Shown here: one piece after another, positions 18,571-28,904 of the stretch | Layout of the letters: every line of letters starts with the position of its first letter | How positions within the stretch are numbered: the first letter of the stretch is position 1 | Origin: Streptomyces sp. NBC_01298 | Lineage (GTDB): Bacteria; Actinomycetota; Actinomycetes; Streptomycetales; Streptomycetaceae | Length of the DNA stretch: 64,000 bases | Assembly: GCF_035978755.1 (NCBI RefSeq) | Contig: NZ_CP108414.1 | Coordinates: forward strand, 7,006,001-7,070,000 | Direction: 5' to 3' | The notes under the pieces: model-generated | Databases searched by the model: none | What the model was told of the DNA's origin: nothing | The model's input: the letters and a program-made list of their open reading frames with translations, nothing else | Program-made: the position numbers and the translations under genes

Positions 18571-19047
18571 CTAGGCGAGCGAGATTTCGCCCGCCGGGGA
18601 GACGGTGATCTTCTTTTCCTCCAGCGGCCTGGTGGCCGGGCCCTTGGCCACCGCGCCGTCCGTGTCCTTGAACTTGCTGCCGTGGCACGGGCAGTCGATG
18701 GTGCCGGCCTCCACCTTGTTGACGAGGCAGCCCGAGTGCGTGCACACCGCCGTGAAGCAGCGGAAGTTGCCCGCCGTCGGCTGGGTGACGACCAGCTTCT
18801 CGCCCTTGAGGACCGTGCCGCCGCCGACCGGCACCTCCGAGGACTTGACCAGGGCCTTGGATTCCCCGGCCGGAGCCGAGGCGGGGGCGGAGGCGGACGC
18901 GGAGTTCTGCGCCGTGGGGGCGCTGCCGCCCTCGGACGAAGGCTTGGTCTCGTCGGCTCCGCCGCACGCGGTCAGCACGCCGCCCGCCAGGACGCTCGCG
19001 CCGGCCGCCAGTACGGTGCGCCGGGCGGCGCGGGTGGGGTCGCTCAT
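18571..19047 (-). CDS. Rieske [2Fe-2S] lipoprotein
   Basis: 158 residues. The Tat-like leader [12 protein letters not shown] ends in a lipobox, VLTAC (Cys28), so the protein is probably exported folded and lipid-anchored. A Ser/Ala-rich linker leads to a small Rieske domain with both ligand boxes, CTHSGC and CPCHGS, each giving one Cys and one His, plus the extra disulphide Cys. The ATG was chosen for its GAGGAGAAG ribosome site; an upstream ATG at 19086 lacks one. It is a likely single-electron carrier at the outer membrane face, with partner unknown. Confidence 0.9.
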   Translation of the reverse strand: MSDPTRAARRTVLAAGASVLAGGVLTACGGADETKPSSEGGSAPTAQNSASASAPASAPAGESKALVKSSEVPVGGGTVLKGEKLVVTQPTAGNFRCFTAVCTHSGCLVNKVEAGTIDCPCHGSKFKDTDGAVAKGPATRPLEEKKITVSPAGEISLA

Positions 19048-19130
19048 GACTTCTCCTCGGGTGATCGCCGGGATGGCGAGAGGCATCCTGGCGCGTGACG
19101 GGCCTCAGCGACACCCCGCCACGCTTTGAC

Positions 19131-19472
19131 TCAGCCCTCCGGCGGCCACGGAACGAGCTCCGCGGCGGCGCCGGGGGCGCGTACCACCTCCCACACGCGC
19201 ACCACGGCGTCCCGGTTCAACGGTCCGTGGACGTGCGGGTAGCGCAGGCCCGCTTCACCCTCCCGGCGGACCTCGGAGGTCAGTGCGCGCTCGTCGAGTT
19301 CCACGGCGAGCAGGGTCCCCCGTACGTCCGCGTAGTGCGCGGCGGCGATCGCGAGCACCGTCTCCGGGTCCGCCGAACCGTGCACGAAACCCTCGGAGTC
19401 GAGGGAGGCCGGGGCGTACGGGCGTCCGGGGTCGGCGGTCCAGTCGGCGAGCGGTACGAGATGGAAGATCAT
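19131..19472 (-). CDS. DUF952 family protein
   Basis: 113 residues beginning MIFHLVPLADW, with GFVHGSADPE and LRYPHVHGPLNRDAV, the conserved segments of the DUF952 family. The family is distantly related to ADP-ribosyltransferase-like folds, but no activity is assigned. The longer upstream open frame is not conserved. The ribosome site is weak. It lies upstream of the Rieske gene on the same strand, 83 bases away. Confidence 0.82.
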   Translation of the reverse strand: MIFHLVPLADWTADPGRPYAPASLDSEGFVHGSADPETVLAIAAAHYADVRGTLLAVELDERALTSEVRREGEAGLRYPHVHGPLNRDAVVRVWEVVRAPGAAAELVPWPPEG

Positions 19473-19608
19473 GCCGATCGTTCTACCGCAGTCGGTGCGC
19501 GGCTCTGCGCCAAGTGGCAGACGTGGCCGGATTGGGTGACATTGTCCGTATCTCGAAGCCGGGTACGCCGCATTCCGCGCGCCCGGTCCCTCTTCGAAAG
19601 GCATCACC

Positions 19609-20055
19609 ATGGCGGGCAATGACCTCGGCTCCCTCCTCGGCGGCCTCCTCGGCGGCAGCGGCGGACAGGGCGGCAGCGGCGGCGGCAACATCCTCGGCTC
19701 CCTCCTCGGCGCCCTGATGGGCGGCGGAGGTGGGGCCGGCGGCGCCCAGGCTGCCGGAGGCGCGGGGAACAACCCGCTCGGCGGGCTGCTGGACATGCTG
19801 ACCAAGTCGGGTCTGACCGACCAGGCGCAGTCCTGGGTCGGCACCGGCGAGAACCAGCCGGTCAGCGGCCCGGAGATCGCCAAGGCCCTGCCGGACGAGA
19901 CCCTGGCCAAGGTCGCCGAGCAGGCGGGCGTCACCCCCGAGGCGGCCGCCGACCAGATCGCGCAGGCGCTCCCGCAGGCCGTGGACAAGCTGACCCCGCA
20001 GGGCTCGGTGCCGACCGGCTCGCTGGAGGACATCATCAAGCAGCAGAACCTCTGA
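19609..20055 (+). CDS. YidB/DUF937-family protein
   Basis: 148 residues. A Gly/Leu-rich N-terminal half (LGSLLGGLLGG repeats) joins a conserved C-terminal domain: GLTDQAQSWVGTGENQPVSGPEIAKALP and LAKVAEQAGVTPEAAADQIAQALPQAVDKLTP. This is the YidB/DUF937 fold, of unknown function. The ATG has GAAAGG upstream. It is divergent from the DUF952 gene and followed by a very strong hairpin. Confidence 0.85.
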   Translation: MAGNDLGSLLGGLLGGSGGQGGSGGGNILGSLLGALMGGGGGAGGAQAAGGAGNNPLGGLLDMLTKSGLTDQAQSWVGTGENQPVSGPEIAKALPDETLAKVAEQAGVTPEAAADQIAQALPQAVDKLTPQGSVPTGSLEDIIKQQNL

Positions 20056-20095
20056 GCGAGCCTCCGAGCGCCCCGGTCCCTCCGGGCGCGGTTCC

Positions 20096-20141
20096 CGAGG
20101 GCCCGGCGTCCCGTCCCAGCGGACGGGACGCCGGGCCCTCG
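20096..20141 (+). terminator. 21-bp perfect hairpin between YidB-like gene and tyrA
   Basis: Arms CGAGGGCCCGGCGTCCCGTCC and the exact complement flank a CAGC loop, 40 bases after the stop. No T-tract follows, but the stem is the most stable in the window. Confidence 0.8.
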
Positions 20142-20212
20142 AGGCGTTCCCGCTGGCTACCCTGAGGCAGGCACCGCACCGCCGCCTCACCCCTGTACCC
20201 CTGGAGCACCCC

Positions 20213-21301
20213 GTGAGAACCGCCGTCGTCATCGGAACCGGACTGATCGGCACCTCCGCTGCGCTCGCCCTGGCCGCCCGCGGCATCGCCGTCCACCTGT
20301 CCGACCGCGACCAGGGGCAGGCCCGTACCGCCGCCGCGCTGGGCGCGGGCACGGAGGAGCCCTACCAGGGCAAGGCCGACCTCGCGGTCATCGCCGTACC
20401 GCCCGCCCACGTGGCCGCCGCCCTCGCCGACGCCATAGGCCGGGACCTGGCCCGCGCCTACGTGGACGTGGCCAGCGTCAAGGGCGGACCGCGCCGGGAG
20501 CTGGACGCGCTCGGCGTGGACACCCGGGCGTACATCGGCACCCACCCGATGGCGGGCAAGGAGCAGTCCGGACCGCTCGCCGCCTCCGCCGACCTCTTCG
20601 AGGGCCGGCCCTGGGTGCTGACGCCGACCCGGGAGACCGACCACGAGGTGCTCAACCTGGCGCTGGAACTGGTGGCGCTGTGCCGGGCCGTCCCGGTGGT
20701 CATGGACGCCGACGCGCACGACCGGGCCGTCGCGCTTGTCTCCCACACCCCGCAGCTCGTCTCCAGCATGGTCGCGGCCCGGCTGGAGGAGGCCGACGAG
20801 ACCGCGGTGCGCCTGTGCGGTCAGGGCATCCGTGACGTGACCCGGATCGCCGCCTCCGACCCGCGGATGTGGGTGGAGATCCTCTCGGCCAACCCGGGAC
20901 CCGTGGCGGACGTGCTCGCCGGGATCGCCGCCGACCTGGAGGAGACCGTGGAGGCCCTGCGGGGCCTGCAGTCGGCCGACGAGGCCAAGCGCCGGGACGG
21001 GGCGGCCGGCATCGAGGACGTACTGCGCCGCGGCAACGCCGGCCGGGTCCGGGTCCCGGGCAAGCACGGGGCCGCGCCGACGGTCTACGAGACCGTGGCC
21101 GTCCTCATCTCCGACCAGCCGGGCGAGCTCGCCCGGATCTTCGCCGACGCCGGCCGGGCCGGGGTCAACATCGAGGACGTGCGCATCGAGCACGCGACCG
21201 GGCAGCAGGCCGGTCTGGTCCAGCTGATGGTCGAACCCCGCGCCGTGGCCGGACTCCAGGCCGAGCTGCGCGAGCGCGGCTGGGCGCTGCGCCAGCCGTA
21301 G
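20213..21301 (+). CDS. tyrA: Prephenate dehydrogenase
   Basis: Oxidatively decarboxylates prephenate in tyrosine synthesis. The 362-residue protein has the dinucleotide motif VIGTGLIGTS at residues 6-15, the active-site segment GTHPMAGKEQSG, and a helical dimer domain. From about residue 285 there is an ACT domain (ETVAVLISDQPGELARIFADAGRAGVNIEDVRIEHA), which suggests amino-acid feedback control. The GTG start is set by the N-terminal Rossmann strand. It precedes cmk on the same strand, separated by about 200 GC-rich bases. Confidence 0.94.
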   Translation: MRTAVVIGTGLIGTSAALALAARGIAVHLSDRDQGQARTAAALGAGTEEPYQGKADLAVIAVPPAHVAAALADAIGRDLARAYVDVASVKGGPRRELDALGVDTRAYIGTHPMAGKEQSGPLAASADLFEGRPWVLTPTRETDHEVLNLALELVALCRAVPVVMDADAHDRAVALVSHTPQLVSSMVAARLEEADETAVRLCGQGIRDVTRIAASDPRMWVEILSANPGPVADVLAGIAADLEETVEALRGLQSADEAKRRDGAAGIEDVLRRGNAGRVRVPGKHGAAPTVYETVAVLISDQPGELARIFADAGRAGVNIEDVRIEHATGQQAGLVQLMVEPRAVAGLQAELRERGWALRQP

Positions 21302-21498
21302 CGCCTCCGGGGCGGGCCCCGGCGGGCCCGGGACCCGCCTCGCGCCCGCCCCGGGCCCGGTCCCGGACCCGCTCGGGCCCGTCCCCGGGCGGCCCTGCCG
21401 CCGCCCCGGCGGGCGGCGGCGAAAAGCCCGGTAACCTGGAGGAGGGGCGCTATTGGCGCGCCCGGACACGTACGCGCAACCAGGAAGGTGCCCGCACC

Positions 21499-22203
21499 GT
21501 GGAAACCGCAGCTCCGACCGCCGTGATCGTCGCCATCGACGGTCCCTCCGGCACGGGCAAGTCCAGCACTTCCAAGGCCGTGGCCGCCAAGCTCGGGCTG
21601 CGCTACCTGGACACCGGTGCCCAGTACCGGGCCATCACCTGGTGGATGATCACCAACGGCATCGACATCGAGGACCCGCAGGCGATCGCCCTGGCGGCGG
21701 GCAAGCCCGTCATCGTGTCCGGCACCGATCCGTCCGCCCCCACGATCACCGTCGACGGCCAGGACGCCTCCGGCCCGATCCGGACCCAGGAGGTCACCTC
21801 CAAGGTCAGCGCCGTGAGCGCCGTCCCCGAGGTGCGCGCCCTGATCACCGAGCTGCAGCGCTCCATCGCCGCCGAGGCGGCCGACGAGGCCGAGGGCATC
21901 GTCGTGGAGGGCCGTGACATCGGCACCACCGTGCTGCCCGACGCCGACCTGAAGATCTTCCTCACCGCTTCCGCCGAGGCCCGCGCGGCCCGCCGCAGCG
22001 GAGAGCTGCGGGGCAAGGAGGCCGCGGACCTCGCGGCCACCAAGGAAGCGCTGATCAAGCGCGACGCGGCCGACTCCGGCCGCAAGACCTCCCCGCTGGC
22101 CAAGGCCGGCGACGCGGTCGAGGTGGACACCACCGAGCTGACGCTCGACAGGGTGATCGAATGCGTGGTCACCCTCGTGGAAGAGAAGCGGGGCCGCGCG
22201 TGA
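21499..22203 (+). CDS. cmk: Cytidylate kinase
   Basis: Phosphorylates CMP and dCMP with ATP. In the 234-residue protein the P-loop GPSGTGKSS lies at residues 15-23, followed by YLDTGAQYRAIT and VVEGRDIGTTVLPDADLKIFL, all canonical. The GTG start has AGGAAGG about 11 bases upstream; the longer open frame to its left is read-through of non-coding sequence. The stop overlaps the plsC GTG by 4 bases. Confidence 0.95.
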   Translation: METAAPTAVIVAIDGPSGTGKSSTSKAVAAKLGLRYLDTGAQYRAITWWMITNGIDIEDPQAIALAAGKPVIVSGTDPSAPTITVDGQDASGPIRTQEVTSKVSAVSAVPEVRALITELQRSIAAEAADEAEGIVVEGRDIGTTVLPDADLKIFLTASAEARAARRSGELRGKEAADLAATKEALIKRDAADSGRKTSPLAKAGDAVEVDTTELTLDRVIECVVTLVEEKRGRA

Positions 22204-22847
22204 GCGATACGCCCTCCCTCAAGGGTGCGGCGGTCGGCCGGAGGATCGGCATCGGTCTCATGTACGGCCTCTGGAAGCCGCGCGTGCTGGGGGCCTGGAA
22301 GGTCCCCGCCACCGGCCCCGTCATCCTGGCCGTGAACCACTCGCACATCATCGACGGCCCCATGCTCATGGGCACCGCACCCCGGCCGCTGCACTTCCTG
22401 ATCAAGAAGGAGGCGTACGTCGGTCCGCTCGGCCCGTTCCTCGAAGGGATCGGGCAGGTCAAGGTGGACCGCTCCGGGACCGACCGGAGCGCCGTCAGCC
22501 GTGCGCTGGGCGTACTGGAGAACGGCGGGGCGCTGGGGATCTTCCCCGAGGGCACCCGGGGCGAAGGAGACTTCGCCTCGCTGCGCGCGGGCCTCGCGTA
22601 CTTCGCGGTCCGGGCCGGCGCACCCATCGTGCCGGTCGCCGTCTTCGCGAGCACCGAGCGGCGCAGCCGGGTCGTCAAGGCCCTGCCGCCGCTGAAGAGC
22701 AGGGTGGACATCGTCTTCGGCGATGCCTTCGACGCCGGGGACGGCAGTGGCCGCCGCACCCGTACCGCGCTGGACCAGGCCACCGTACGCATCCAGGACC
22801 GGCTGACCGCCCACCTGGCCGACGCCAAGCGCCTCACCGGGCGCTGA
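22200..22847 (+). CDS. plsC: 1-acyl-sn-glycerol-3-phosphate acyltransferase (PlsC family)
   Basis: 215 residues. NHSHIIDGP gives the HX4D catalytic motif near residue 48, and FPEGTRGEG the glycerolipid-binding motif near residue 115. It transfers an acyl chain to lysophosphatidate or a related lipid at the membrane. GTG overlaps the cmk stop by 4 bases. Such a gene between cmk and der is common in Streptomyces. Confidence 0.92.
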   Translation: MSDTPSLKGAAVGRRIGIGLMYGLWKPRVLGAWKVPATGPVILAVNHSHIIDGPMLMGTAPRPLHFLIKKEAYVGPLGPFLEGIGQVKVDRSGTDRSAVSRALGVLENGGALGIFPEGTRGEGDFASLRAGLAYFAVRAGAPIVPVAVFASTERRSRVVKALPPLKSRVDIVFGDAFDAGDGSGRRTRTALDQATVRIQDRLTAHLADAKRLTGR

Positions 22848-22922
22848 GCGAGACTTGACCTAGTAGTGGAACCGCGCTGCGCGGGCCCCACCGATCACCA
22901 CGAACGACGAGGAACGGACTTC

Positions 22923-24383
22923 ATGAACGACCAGCAAGACCACGGAGCACTTGGCGATGCCGAGTACGCGGAGTTCATGGAGCTCGCCGCGGAAGAGGGC
23001 TTCGACATCGAGGACGTCGAGGGCGCTCTCCAGGAAGCCGGCCACGGCCCGCTCCCGGTCCTCGCCGTCGTCGGCCGCCCGAACGTCGGCAAGTCGACCC
23101 TGGTGAACCGGATCATCGGCCGCCGCGAGGCGGTCGTCGAGGACAAGCCCGGCGTCACCCGCGACCGCGTCACCTACGAGGCCGAGTGGGCCGGCCGCCG
23201 CTTCAAGGTCGTCGACACCGGCGGCTGGGAGCAGGACGTCCTCGGCATCGACGCCTCCGTCGCCGCCCAGGCCGAGTACGCCATCGAGGCCTGCGACGCG
23301 GTCGTCTTCGTCGTGGACGCCAAGGTCGGCGCCACCGACACCGACGAGGCCGTCGTCCGCCTGCTGCGCAAGGCCGGCAAGCCCGTCGTCCTGTGCGCCA
23401 ACAAGGTCGACGGCCAGAGCGGCGAGTCCGACGCGGCCTCGCTGTGGTCCCTGGGCCTCGGCTACCCGCACCCGGTCTCCTCCCTGCACGGCCGCGGCAC
23501 CGGCGACATGCTCGACGCCGTCCTGGAGGCCCTGCCCGAGGCCCCCGAGCAGACCTTCGGCACCGCCGTCGGCGGTCCGCGCCGGATCGCGCTCATCGGC
23601 CGCCCGAACGTCGGCAAGTCCTCCCTCCTGAACAAGGTGGCCAAGGAGGACCGCGTCGTCGTCAACGAGATGGCCGGCACCACCCGCGACCCGGTCGACG
23701 AGCTGATCCAGCTCGGCGGGGTCACCTGGAAGTTCATCGACACCGCGGGCATCCGCAAGAAGGTCCACCTCCAGCAGGGCGCCGACTACTACGCCTCGCT
23801 GCGTACGGCCGCCGCGGTGGAGAAGGCGGAGGTCGCGGTCATCCTGATCGACACGACCGAGCAGATCTCCGTCCAGGACCAGCGCATCATCACCATGGCC
23901 GTCGAGGCGGGCCGCGCGATCGTGATCGCGTACAACAAGTGGGACAACCTCGACGAGGAGCGCCGCTACTACCTCGAGCGCGAGATCGAGACCGAGATGC
24001 AGCAGGTCGCCTGGGCGCCCCGGGTGAACGTCTCGGCGCTCACCGGCCGCCACATGGAGAAGCTGGTCCCGGCCATCGAGACCGCGCTCGCCGGCTGGGA
24101 GATGCGCATCCCGACCGGCCGTCTGAACGCCTTCCTCGGCGAGGTCGTCGCCGCCCACCCGCACCCGATCCGGGGCGGCAAGCAGCCGCGCATCCTGTTC
24201 GGCACGCAGGCGGGCAGCAAGCCGCCGCGGTTCGTCCTCTTCGCCTCGGGCTTCCTGGAGCACGGCTACCGCCGCTTCATCGAGCGCCGCCTGCGCGAGG
24301 AGTTCGGCTTCGAGGGGACCCCGATCCACATCTCGGTCCGCGTCCGCGAGAAGCGCGGTGCCCTGCACAAGCGCAAGATGTAA
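22923..24383 (+). CDS. der: Ribosome-assembly GTPase Der (EngA)
   Basis: 486 residues with two GTPase domains: G1 motifs GRPNVGKST at about residue 51 and GRPNVGKSS at about residue 226, each followed by its own DTGG/DTAG and NKxD motifs. A C-terminal KH-like domain follows. It acts in 50S subunit maturation. The ATG at 22923 ([11 protein letters not shown]) agrees with Streptomyces homologues; the open frame further upstream is not conserved. An acidic N-terminal extension of about 40 residues is typical for the group. Confidence 0.96.
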   Translation: MNDQQDHGALGDAEYAEFMELAAEEGFDIEDVEGALQEAGHGPLPVLAVVGRPNVGKSTLVNRIIGRREAVVEDKPGVTRDRVTYEAEWAGRRFKVVDTGGWEQDVLGIDASVAAQAEYAIEACDAVVFVVDAKVGATDTDEAVVRLLRKAGKPVVLCANKVDGQSGESDAASLWSLGLGYPHPVSSLHGRGTGDMLDAVLEALPEAPEQTFGTAVGGPRRIALIGRPNVGKSSLLNKVAKEDRVVVNEMAGTTRDPVDELIQLGGVTWKFIDTAGIRKKVHLQQGADYYASLRTAAAVEKAEVAVILIDTTEQISVQDQRIITMAVEAGRAIVIAYNKWDNLDEERRYYLEREIETEMQQVAWAPRVNVSALTGRHMEKLVPAIETALAGWEMRIPTGRLNAFLGEVVAAHPHPIRGGKQPRILFGTQAGSKPPRFVLFASGFLEHGYRRFIERRLREEFGFEGTPIHISVRVREKRGALHKRKM

Positions 24384-24400
24384 TGGCAGTTCGGTAGGGC

Positions 24401-24423
24401 CGCCGGGGCTAGTAGCCCCGGCG
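24401..24423. terminator. Hairpin between converging der and hypothetical gene
   Basis: Perfect 11-bp stem CGCCGGGGCTA / TAGCCCCGGCG with a single-base loop on paper. It overlaps the last codons of the reverse-strand gene and probably serves both directions. Confidence 0.55.
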
Positions 24424-24891
24424 CGGAGCGGGCGGCAGGGCCGCCGGGATGTGCTGCATCCCGGTCTGGTGCTGCCGCCCGCTCGCGTATCCGGCTCCGG
24501 CGTACGAGTACTGCGGCTGCGGGGCGGGGGAGGGCTGCCAGGCGTCCGCCTGCTGCCCGGCGTGCTGTCCCGCCGGCTGCCATGAGGAACCGTTCCAGCC
24601 GCTCCCGTAGGAGCTCGCGGAGCCCGTCGTGGACCCGCTGCCGTACGCGCCCGCGCCGCTGCCGTACGCGCCGCTGTAGGGGCCCCCGTACGAGAACGCC
24701 GTGAAGCCGAGGTCCTCCTCGCCCGTGCGGTCGCCGGGCAGGGCCCGGAAGGCGCGCAGGTACTCCGAGTACAGCGTGTCGTAGATGGGCGTGTGCGAGG
24801 CGGTCGGAGAGCTCCCCAGCTCCCGTACGGGGCGCATCGGGGGGACGCTGCTCGGATAGGACGGGGCGCGGGAGACATCGTAGGAATGCAC
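24409..24891 (-). CDS. Hypothetical Tyr/Gly/Gln-rich protein
   Basis: 160 residues, not recognised. After a Pro/Ser-rich start there is one ordered-looking segment (TPIYDTLYSEYLRAFRALPGDRTGEEDLGFTAF). It is followed by about 90 low-complexity residues rich in Gly, Ser, Tyr and Gln, ending PPAPRRGY. There are no membrane segments, signal peptide or Cys. The GTG start has a weak ribosome site. It is probably a Streptomyces-restricted protein. Confidence 0.62.
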   Translation of the reverse strand: MHSYDVSRAPSYPSSVPPMRPVRELGSSPTASHTPIYDTLYSEYLRAFRALPGDRTGEEDLGFTAFSYGGPYSGAYGSGAGAYGSGSTTGSASSYGSGWNGSSWQPAGQHAGQQADAWQPSPAPQPQYSYAGAGYASGRQHQTGMQHIPAALPPAPRRGY

Positions 24892-24951
24892 GTATCAGCC
24901 AACGAAACCGGCGCCCCACGGATGCGGGGTCGCGGGGCGGAAAACGCAGAT

Positions 24952-24989
24952 CGCCGGGGGTGCGCGGGACGGACCGCGCACCCCCGGCG
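24952..24989 (-). terminator. Hairpin after the 264-residue hypothetical gene
   Basis: Perfect 15-bp stem CGCCGGGGGTGCGCG / CGCGCACCCCCGGCG with an 8-base loop, about 100 bases downstream of the reverse-strand gene that ends at 25091. Confidence 0.65.
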
Positions 24990-25090
24990 CACACCGCCCG
25001 GCCCCCTGGGCGGGGGTCGGACGGCCGTTTTCGGGGACGAGAAGACAGAGCGGGGGCGGGCGGGCGGGGGAGCCCCGGGATTCCGGGTGC

Positions 25091-25885
25091 TCAGGCGCCC
25101 GGGGTGCCCGCCAGCGGCATCGAGGCGGCGACCAGCTTGCCGTTGCGGGCGGCCTTGTCCAGGGCGTCGCGCAGCAGGTCCTCGCGGGGCTGCTGGCCGA
25201 TGGTGCCGACCGGAGCGGCGTACACCAGGACGCGCTGCGTCTTGTTGACGGCGGCCCGCCAGCCGTCGGTGACCGACAGCGGCCGGTGCGCCTGCCACCA
25301 GGCGATCTGACCGGGCTGGAGCACGGAGTGCAGCTGGCCGGCGGCGAGCAGGATCGACCAGCCGCTCAGGGCCTGCGGGACCTCTTCGGTGTCGGTCATC
25401 GGGATGAAGCCCTGCTCGATGAGGAGCGGGAGGAAGTCGTCGCCGGGGCCGGTGGTGCCGGGGCGTGCGATGGGCGCGGTCGGCTCCACCACGAGGGCCG
25501 GGTGCAGCTCCCCGTTGATCAGGATCAGGCCGCTGGTGATGCCGAGGACGGCCTGGCCGCCGGGCACGGACTGCGGTACGTCGCCGGCGGGGGCCGCCGG
25601 GGCGGGGCTGTCGCCGGTGATGGAGCGGACGGCGCCCTGGAGGTCCGCCTCGGGTACGGAGACGACCTGCGAGGGGATGCAGCCGGCGTGGGCGAAGGCC
25701 AGGACGGCCGTCTCGTCGCCGACGAACAGCACGGTGCTGGTCTGCTCGCGCTCGGAGTCTCCGGGGGTGCGGCAGGACGTGCAGTCGTAACTGCCCGGGG
25801 ACCCGTCGCCCGCGAGCAGCCGCTCGGCCTCCTCGTCGCCGATCTCGGCACGTACCTCATCACTGACTTCGAGCATGCGCGGCAC
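25091..25885 (-). CDS. Conserved hypothetical protein, two-domain
   Basis: 264 residues. An N-terminal segment has CTSCRTPGDSEREQTSTVLFV, a single CxxC that could bind metal or form a disulphide. The central and C-terminal part is a globular alpha/beta protein (LVVEPTAPIARPG, SGWSILLAAGQLHSVLQPG). I do not recognise a family. There is no signal peptide or membrane segment. GTG was chosen for its GAGGAG site 8 bases upstream; the ATG three codons later is the alternative. Confidence 0.7.
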   Translation of the reverse strand: MPRMLEVSDEVRAEIGDEEAERLLAGDGSPGSYDCTSCRTPGDSEREQTSTVLFVGDETAVLAFAHAGCIPSQVVSVPEADLQGAVRSITGDSPAPAAPAGDVPQSVPGGQAVLGITSGLILINGELHPALVVEPTAPIARPGTTGPGDDFLPLLIEQGFIPMTDTEEVPQALSGWSILLAAGQLHSVLQPGQIAWWQAHRPLSVTDGWRAAVNKTQRVLVYAAPVGTIGQQPREDLLRDALDKAARNGKLVAASMPLAGTPGA

Positions 25886-26162
25886 GGGGTGGCTCCTCGG
25901 ACTAGGCGTGCGGTGCCGGGGGGTTCCGGCTCGCCGGGCTCAACGGGGGAGTGGCGGCCGGGGTCACGCCGTTTGAGGGAACGGAATCGAACCGGACCCC
26001 CGAAGGAGTGAACGGTCCGACCGGGCCGTTGTTTTGGTGCCAACTCTTTTTTGGTTGTGCGCAGTTGATGGCCGGTGCTGGCCGTTTCGCCGGTGGGCCG
26101 AGCGGGTGGGGGCGCGCGGGGCCCGGTGTGGCGGGCGCGGGGGGTGGTACGGGGCTGCGTAG

Positions 26163-26864
<702 letters not shown>

Positions 26865-26867
26865 CGG

Positions 26868-26976
26868 GCGGCGGGTGCGGGTGGGTGGGCCCTGCGGGGC
26901 GAAGTCCCCTACCCGCCCTTCCGCCGTTCCCCGGGGCTCTGCCCCGGACCCCGGTCCTCAAGCGCCGGACGGCTGG
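26868..26976. repeat. Dispersed intergenic repeat, inverted copy
   Basis: Nearly the reverse complement of copy C at 4956-5062, including GGGCGGGTAGGGGA and the CGCTTGAGGACCGG core. It lies exactly between the converging rpf-like and MFS genes. Its internal hairpin (CCCCGGGGCTCTGCCCCGG) may stop transcription. Confidence 0.8.
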
Positions 26977-26983
26977 ATTCGCG

Positions 26984-28660
26984 TCAGGCAGGGTGGCCGA
27001 GGGCTGGGTCGTGGTCGGGGAGGGGCTGGGTCGGGATGCGGGGGGTGGGGGCGTCGGGGGTTTGCTGGGCGGGGAGGCGTACCGGCTCCGGGTCCGCGCA
27101 CTCCATCGTGCGCGGGAGCTTCAGGGCCATCAGGGCGCCCGCCAGGAGCAGGGCCGCGCTCACCAAGAGGGTGACGTGCAGGCCGTGGACGAAGGAGTGG
27201 CGGGCCGCCGCGAACAGGGATTCGCCCGCCGGGCCGCCGAGGCGGGCCGCGATCTGGTAGGCCTCGCCCAGGGAGTGCGAGGCGCCGGTGGAGTCGGCGG
27301 CGGAGACACCCGGAACCGAGGCCAGACCCGGTGCGTAGGCCGCGTTCATCACGCTGCCCAGCAGTGCGATGCCCATGCCCGCGCCGAGCTGGTAGGAGGT
27401 CTCGCCGATCGAGGCGGCGCCGCCGGCCGTCGCGGCCGGAGCCTCGCTCAGCATGGACTCGTAGGCCGCGAAGAGGGTGGTCTGGAGGCCGAAGCCGAGG
27501 AGGACGAAGCCGACCGTGAGCAGGACCGGCCGGTCGTGCTGGCCCATGAAGGTCAGGAGGAGCACCGCCCCGGCGGTCAGCACGAAGCCCAGCGAGACCA
27601 TCCTGCGCGGTCCGGTCCGGGACAGCGTGTACGAGCCGGTCGCGCCCGCGGCCATCGCCGCGAAGGTGAGCGGCAGCAGGCGCAGCCCGGTTTCCAGGGG
27701 GCTCAGGTGCAGCACGAGCTGGAGGTACTGGACGGCGATCAGCTCCAGGCCGACCAGCGCCAGCATGGCCAGCACGATGCAGCCCACGGAGGTGGTGAAG
27801 GCCGGCCGGGAGAACATCCGCATGTCGATCAGCGGGTGCGCACGGCGCTTCTGGCGCCGGACGAAGAGGACGAGCAGCCCGGCCCCGATCAGGAGGGGAA
27901 GCAGTGCCTGCGGGTCGACGAGCTGGCGCTCCGCGCCGAGCCGCTTGACGCCGAGGACCGCGCCGAGCACGCCGCCGGCGGCCATGAGCGCGCCGAGCAC
28001 GTCCCAGGGCCCGTCGCAGGACCCCTTGGACTCCGGCAGCAGCCAGCGTCCCAGCGGCAGGAGCATGATCATGAGCGGGATGTTGATGAGGAAGACCGAG
28101 CCCCACCAGAAGTGCTGGACCAGGAAGCCGCCGAGGACGGGACCGCTGGCGGCGCCGACGGCCGCCACGGCCGTCCAGATGCCGATGGCGAGGGCCCGCT
28201 CGCGCCGGTCGGGGAAGACCTGGCGCAGGATCGACAGGGTGGCCGGCATGATCATCGCGCCGCCGACGCCCAGCAGGGCGCGGGCGGCGATCAGGACCTG
28301 GGCGTTGTCGGCGAGGGCGGCCAGGGCCGAGGCCGCGCCGAAGAGCCCGTAGCCGAGGAGCAGGACGCGGCGGCGGCCCACGCGGTCACCGAGGGTGCCG
28401 AAGAGGATGAGGAGGGCGGCGCAGACCAGCGGGTAGGCGTCGACGATCCAGAGGAGCTCCATCGGGCCGGGACGGAGGTCCTCGGTGACGGAGGGAACGG
28501 CCACGTGCAGGATCGTCGCGTCGAGCGCCACGAGCACCAGGCTCACGCAGAGGACCGCGAGCACGGCCCAGCGGTTGGCCCCGCCGGAGGCCGCGCCGAG
28601 TCGCCGCAGTCGCTGCCAGGGGGAAGGGTTCCTGTCGCCGGTCACGTTCGTCCCCGACAT
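26984..28660 (-). CDS. MFS drug/metabolite exporter, 14-segment DHA2 type
   Basis: 558 residues with about 14 hydrophobic segments. Motif A appears as LFGTLGDRVGRRRVLLLGY and motif C as GVGGAMIMPATLSILRQVFP. LDATILHVAVPSV is characteristic of EmrB/QacA proteins, in which the Asp is functional. It is probably a proton-driven exporter in the cell membrane; its substrate is unknown. The ATG at 28660 has GGGAGGT 7 bases upstream; the longer frame to 28759 lacks a ribosome site. No dedicated regulator is adjacent. Confidence 0.9.
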   Translation of the reverse strand: MSGTNVTGDRNPSPWQRLRRLGAASGGANRWAVLAVLCVSLVLVALDATILHVAVPSVTEDLRPGPMELLWIVDAYPLVCAALLILFGTLGDRVGRRRVLLLGYGLFGAASALAALADNAQVLIAARALLGVGGAMIMPATLSILRQVFPDRRERALAIGIWTAVAAVGAASGPVLGGFLVQHFWWGSVFLINIPLMIMLLPLGRWLLPESKGSCDGPWDVLGALMAAGGVLGAVLGVKRLGAERQLVDPQALLPLLIGAGLLVLFVRRQKRRAHPLIDMRMFSRPAFTTSVGCIVLAMLALVGLELIAVQYLQLVLHLSPLETGLRLLPLTFAAMAAGATGSYTLSRTGPRRMVSLGFVLTAGAVLLLTFMGQHDRPVLLTVGFVLLGFGLQTTLFAAYESMLSEAPAATAGGAASIGETSYQLGAGMGIALLGSVMNAAYAPGLASVPGVSAADSTGASHSLGEAYQIAARLGGPAGESLFAAARHSFVHGLHVTLLVSAALLLAGALMALKLPRTMECADPEPVRLPAQQTPDAPTPRIPTQPLPDHDPALGHPA

Positions 28661-28904
28661 GCATGTACCTCCCAGGTGATCCCTCGCACTCGGCGGACCA
28701 GCGTCTTTTCGGGGCCACGGATGGGGAGGGTGGCATCCTGCGGGGTCCGGCGTCGACATGCGAGTGAAGAGTCAGCGTACGCGAGTTCGGCTCTCCGACA
28801 CGTGGTCAAGCTCTCATAGCGCCGCCGGCCGCGCTGTGGTGTGCGCCACTCGTCCCACCTCGGCCGTTCCTGTCCGGGCGCGACCGCCCCGGACCTCGAT
28901 AATC